Part shown: positions 45,042-47,307 of the stretch, one piece after another
How positions within the stretch are numbered: the first letter of the stretch is position 1
How the letters are laid out: each line of letters opens with the position of its first letter
Assembly: GCA_937925605.1 (NCBI GenBank)
Contig: CALALV010000071.1
Location: forward strand, 1-47,307
Direction of reading: 5' to 3'
DNA: 47,307 nucleotides
DNA from: an uncultured Woeseia sp.
GTDB taxonomy: Bacteria > Pseudomonadota > Gammaproteobacteria > Steroidobacterales > Woeseiaceae
Notes under the pieces: generated by a model
Databases searched by the model: none
The model's input: the letters and a program-made list of their open reading frames with translations, nothing else
Told to the model about the DNA's origin: nothing
Translations under genes and position numbers: made by a program

Positions 45042-46670
45042 TTACTCCGGATTTACCCAGTGGTTGATGCTGGCCGTACCGGAGTGGGTGTCGCTCCAGA
45101 GATAGCCGTCGGCCCACAGGTAGCCGTCGGACCACAGGTAGCCGTCGGACCAGAGATAGCCATCCGCCCACAGAAATCCATCGGCCCAGAGGTAGCCATC
45201 GGCCCAGAGGTAGCCGTCCGCCCAGAGATAACCGTCGGCCCACAGATAGCCATCCAGGCCTTCGATGTAGTAGTTGCCGTTTTCGTCGACGTTGGCGCGG
45301 CCTCCGAAATGCGCCCGGCCTTCTAGGTCGGCGGCAATATCCAGCCCGCGATTGGCGCAGTCGTGCAAGCCGCCGTCGACCGCGTCGTGCACGTTGACCA
45401 GGCCGGCTCCCTGTTGAAAAACGCTCCATGCCAGGCGCCCGTCTGCGTCGACGGACGGCTTCGCCGTGCTCATGAGTTTGCACTTGACCTGGTCCGGTGT
45501 CAGCGACGGCTGTGCATCGAGCAACAGCGCGGCACTCCCCGAGACTACGGCCGCGGCCTGGGATGTCCCGGACATTTCGAAGTACTTGAGTTTCGGATCG
45601 CCGTTGTCGAACTGGAACTGCGGGTGCTTGACGGCAATTCGGTGCTGCTTGTAATCCATGACGCCGACGACGTGTCCGCCGGGCGCGACGACATCCGGCT
45701 TCACGAAGCCCTCCACGGTCGGCCCGGTGGAGGAGAACGAGGCGATGCGATCGTCGCTCGGATCCTGCGGCGTGTAGTTGTCCGACATTGCACCGACGGT
45801 AATGACGTACGGGTTGTTGCCGGGAACGCCGATGGTCATCGCGTCCGGGCCGGTGTTGCCCGCCGAAGCGACGACGACGATGCCGGCCTGCCATGCGCGC
45901 ATGACGGCCTGGTTGATCGGGTCGTCCCAGTAGTGCGAACGGGCGGGCGCGCTGAAGGACAGGTTCAGCACGCGAATGCCGTAGGTGTCACGATTGGCGA
46001 CGACCCAGTCGAGCCCGCGGATGACGTCGAGGTAGGTACCCGTGCCGTCGCCGTCGAAGGCCTTGACCGAGACGAGGTTCGCGGCCGGAGCGACCCCGTT
46101 GTAGCGGCCCGCCGCATCCACTTCGGAGTTCAGGATGATGCTGGTCACGTGGGTACCGTGGCCGGCCGCGTCCGTTGCCTTGCTGGCGCCGACCTGCTCG
46201 ATGTCCGCGATCGCATCGTAGAGCGCCAGCGTGCGCGGGCGATCGTCGGGCGTCTTGTCGAGGCCGGTACGTTTGTAGTGACCTGAGTCGAGCACGGCGA
46301 CGGTTATGCCCTTGCCGGTAATGCCGCGCTGGTGCAGCAGGCTCGCACCGACCTGCGACGGGTAATGGGTTTCGGGAGCGAATGCGCTGCCGGCGAGCGT
46401 GGCGCGCCGCTCTGCGGTGAGTCGCAAGACGCCGTCGCGGGTCAGTTCGGCTGCCTGCGTGGCGCTCAGCCGTGCGCCGACGGCGTCGATGATGCCGAGT
46501 TCGTGGGTAATCTCCGCGCCGATTGCCCGCGCAGCCTGCGTCGCGTAGGCGAGTGACGGGCCCTGCAGGAGAAAGGAGCTGCGCTGTTCGCCGTCGCCGA
46601 CACCGAGCACGCCGTAGCCCGCGAGGGCAACGATAAGGCAAGCCGTCCTGGCCAATCTCCTGGGCTTCAT
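45042..46670 (-). CDS. Secreted subtilisin-family (S8) protease with C-terminal G-Y-L-W-[A/S]-D repeats
   Basis: A 542-residue exported protease. The start ATG at 46670 has GGAG about eight bases upstream, giving MKPRRLARTACLIVALAGYG as signal peptide. A propeptide resembling the I9 inhibitor follows (ITHELGIIDAVGARLSATQA). The S8 triad is complete: Asp in VAVLDSGHY (about residue 127), His in GHGTHVTSI (about 170) and Ser in FEMSGTSQAAAVVSG (about 367); the oxyanion Asn is in VVASAGNTGPDA. After the catalytic domain and a linker (IAADLEGRAHFGG), residues 474-527 are nine tandem hexapeptides G-[Y/F]-L-W-[A/S]-D, then a short tail ending INHWVNPE. The repeats may bind a surface or a substrate; this is inference. 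Confidence 0.93.
   Translation of the reverse strand: MKPRRLARTACLIVALAGYGVLGVGDGEQRSSFLLQGPSLAYATQAARAIGAEITHELGIIDAVGARLSATQAAELTRDGVLRLTAERRATLAGSAFAPETHYPSQVGASLLHQRGITGKGITVAVLDSGHYKRTGLDKTPDDRPRTLALYDAIADIEQVGASKATDAAGHGTHVTSIILNSEVDAAGRYNGVAPAANLVSVKAFDGDGTGTYLDVIRGLDWVVANRDTYGIRVLNLSFSAPARSHYWDDPINQAVMRAWQAGIVVVASAGNTGPDAMTIGVPGNNPYVITVGAMSDNYTPQDPSDDRIASFSSTGPTVEGFVKPDVVAPGGHVVGVMDYKQHRIAVKHPQFQFDNGDPKLKYFEMSGTSQAAAVVSGSAALLLDAQPSLTPDQVKCKLMSTAKPSVDADGRLAWSVFQQGAGLVNVHDAVDGGLHDCANRGLDIAADLEGRAHFGGRANVDENGNYYIEGLDGYLWADGYLWADGYLWADGYLWADGFLWADGYLWSDGYLWSDGYLWADGYLWSDTHSGTASINHWVNPE
45090..45251 (-). repeat. Nine 18-bp coding repeats (GYLWxD) in the subtilase gene
   Basis: 162 bases encode nine uninterrupted hexapeptides G-[Y/F]-L-W-[A/S]-D. 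The fifth unit has Phe for Tyr; the sixth, seventh and ninth have Ser for Ala. Units differ at synonymous positions (Tyr TAT/TAC, Leu CTG/CTC, Asp GAC/GAT), so the protein pattern is more conserved than the DNA, as expected if the peptide is under selection. Confidence 0.92.
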
Positions 46671-46871
46671 GCGGTAACTCCTTTCTGGTTGTGTGTAGTA
46701 AACCGCAATGGAGAGCGCAGGGGACGTGCAGCGCGACGGCGTAGGCAATGCCGGGCGTGAACCCGGTCACGTAATGATGGTGTCAAGTTGGCGGGATCAG
46801 GGTGGGGCGCGTCGTTTCCTGACAGACAGCGTGGCGGTTTTTTGCCGCCGTTGCCGGATCACCGTGTTGGA

Positions 46872-47307
46872 GATTGATGGCCGCCATCCCTGGCGGCCAC
46901 CGCTGCGCGGCGCGCTGCGCGCGTCCAAATCGGCAGTCCTGCCGATTTGTCGAACCCCAATCCGCCTGACTTGTCGGGAATGGCGAGCATGGTCGGTGCG
47001 GATTGATCTTTAGTGCGGTGGTGAATTTGGCACCACTATTGCCGGGGGGTGGTGCGAGGGGATTGATGGCCGCCATCCCTGGCGGCCACCGCTGCGCGGC
47101 GCGCTGCGCGCGTCCAAATCGGCAGTCCTGCCGATTTGTCGAACCCCAATCCGCCTGACTTGTCGGGAATGGCGAGCATGGTCGGTGCGGATTGATCTTT
47201 AGTGCGGTGGTGAATTTGGCACCACTATTGCCGGGGGGTGGTGCGAGGGGATTGATGGCCGCCATCCCTGGCGGCCACCGCTGCGCGGCGCGCTGCGCGC
47301 GTCCAAA
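46872..47307. repeat. 189-bp tandem repeat array (two full copies plus a part, runs off the window)
   Basis: Two consecutive units, 46872-47060 and 47061-47249, are identical by eye, and a third starts at 47250 and is cut by the window edge. Each unit can form several hairpins: a 9-bp stem with a 4-base loop (46878-46899 in the first copy), a 10-bp stem with a 4-base loop (46926-46949), an 8-bp inverted repeat with a 32-base loop (46958-46965 with 46998-47005), and a 6-bp stem with a 7-base loop (47018-47036). The unit length is a multiple of three, so a minus-strand frame runs open through every copy (63 residues per unit) from 47265 to 46783, but its composition does not look like a protein. 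It lies upstream of the subtilase gene. Confidence 0.93.

Noticed and set aside
45090..45251. 18-bp periodic repeats resembling a CRISPR-like array
   Set aside because: There are no spacers and every unit is coding in the subtilase frame; it is a peptide repeat.
46880..46970. A 30-residue plus-strand open frame in each 189-bp unit
   Set aside because: Short, Cys/Arg-rich, crossing two hairpins, with no Shine-Dalgarno; treated as non-coding.
46872..47307. 189-bp repeats considered as CRISPR or as integron attC cassettes
   Set aside because: Units are identical along their full length with no variable spacer, and no attC core sites or integrase gene were seen.

Overview
The window is GC-rich (roughly two-thirds G+C), densely packed chromosomal DNA from a gammaproteobacterium. 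That placement rests on several gene neighbourhoods conserved in the class: rnfA next to metG, mrp-dcd, purM-purN divergent from DUF2066-pgsA-like-AI-2E-hda, arsC-wrbA, pepA-holC-valS divergent from lptF-lptG, and moxR-DUF58-tgpA. The mix (family-4 uracil-DNA glycosylase, DUF5916 barrel, secreted subtilase) suggests a lineage near Xanthomonadales/Chromatiales, but that finer placement is inference. No tRNA, rRNA, CRISPR array, transposase or phage gene was recognised.

Layout. 1-2729: the 5' part of rnfA (it runs off the left edge) and metG. 2828-7462: a minus-strand block of two PilT-family ATPases and a large HEAT-repeat/Ser-Thr protein kinase, sitting between metG and mrp. 7843-10167: mrp and dcd, ending one base from purN. 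10164-14706: purM-purN on one side of a shared promoter region and DUF2066, a CDP-alcohol phosphatidyltransferase, an AI-2E-family permease and hda on the other. 14711-16443: arsC-wrbA, a DUF4398 lipoprotein and acylphosphatase. 16591-20938: a small lytic transglycosylase, proS, a phosphatidylserine-decarboxylase-like protein that has lost its catalytic residues, a family-4 UDG and rimI. 21038-26255: a DUF5916 outer-membrane protein, prfC and a UMF1-type MFS permease that seems to start at CTG. 26237-30193: moxR-DUF58-tgpA. 30317-35323: pepA-holC-small protein-valS. 35540-40454: lptF-lptG, then RDD, a Tat-targeted aldo/keto reductase and a nucleotide-transporter-like MFS protein.

40.7-47.3 kb is accessory and dominated by exported proteins: a Cys-containing secreted protein, DUF2490 and porin-like outer-membrane proteins, a tiny SWIM zinc-finger protein, a secreted PQQ-type beta-propeller, and a subtilase ending in nine tandem six-residue G-Y-L-W-[A/S]-D repeats. 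The window closes in an array of identical 189-bp tandem repeats, each able to form several hairpins, which runs off the right edge.

The best candidates for something little described are the HEAT-kinase plus paired PilT-like ATPases, the subtilase with the aromatic hexapeptide tail, the 189-bp repeats and the PSD pseudoenzyme.
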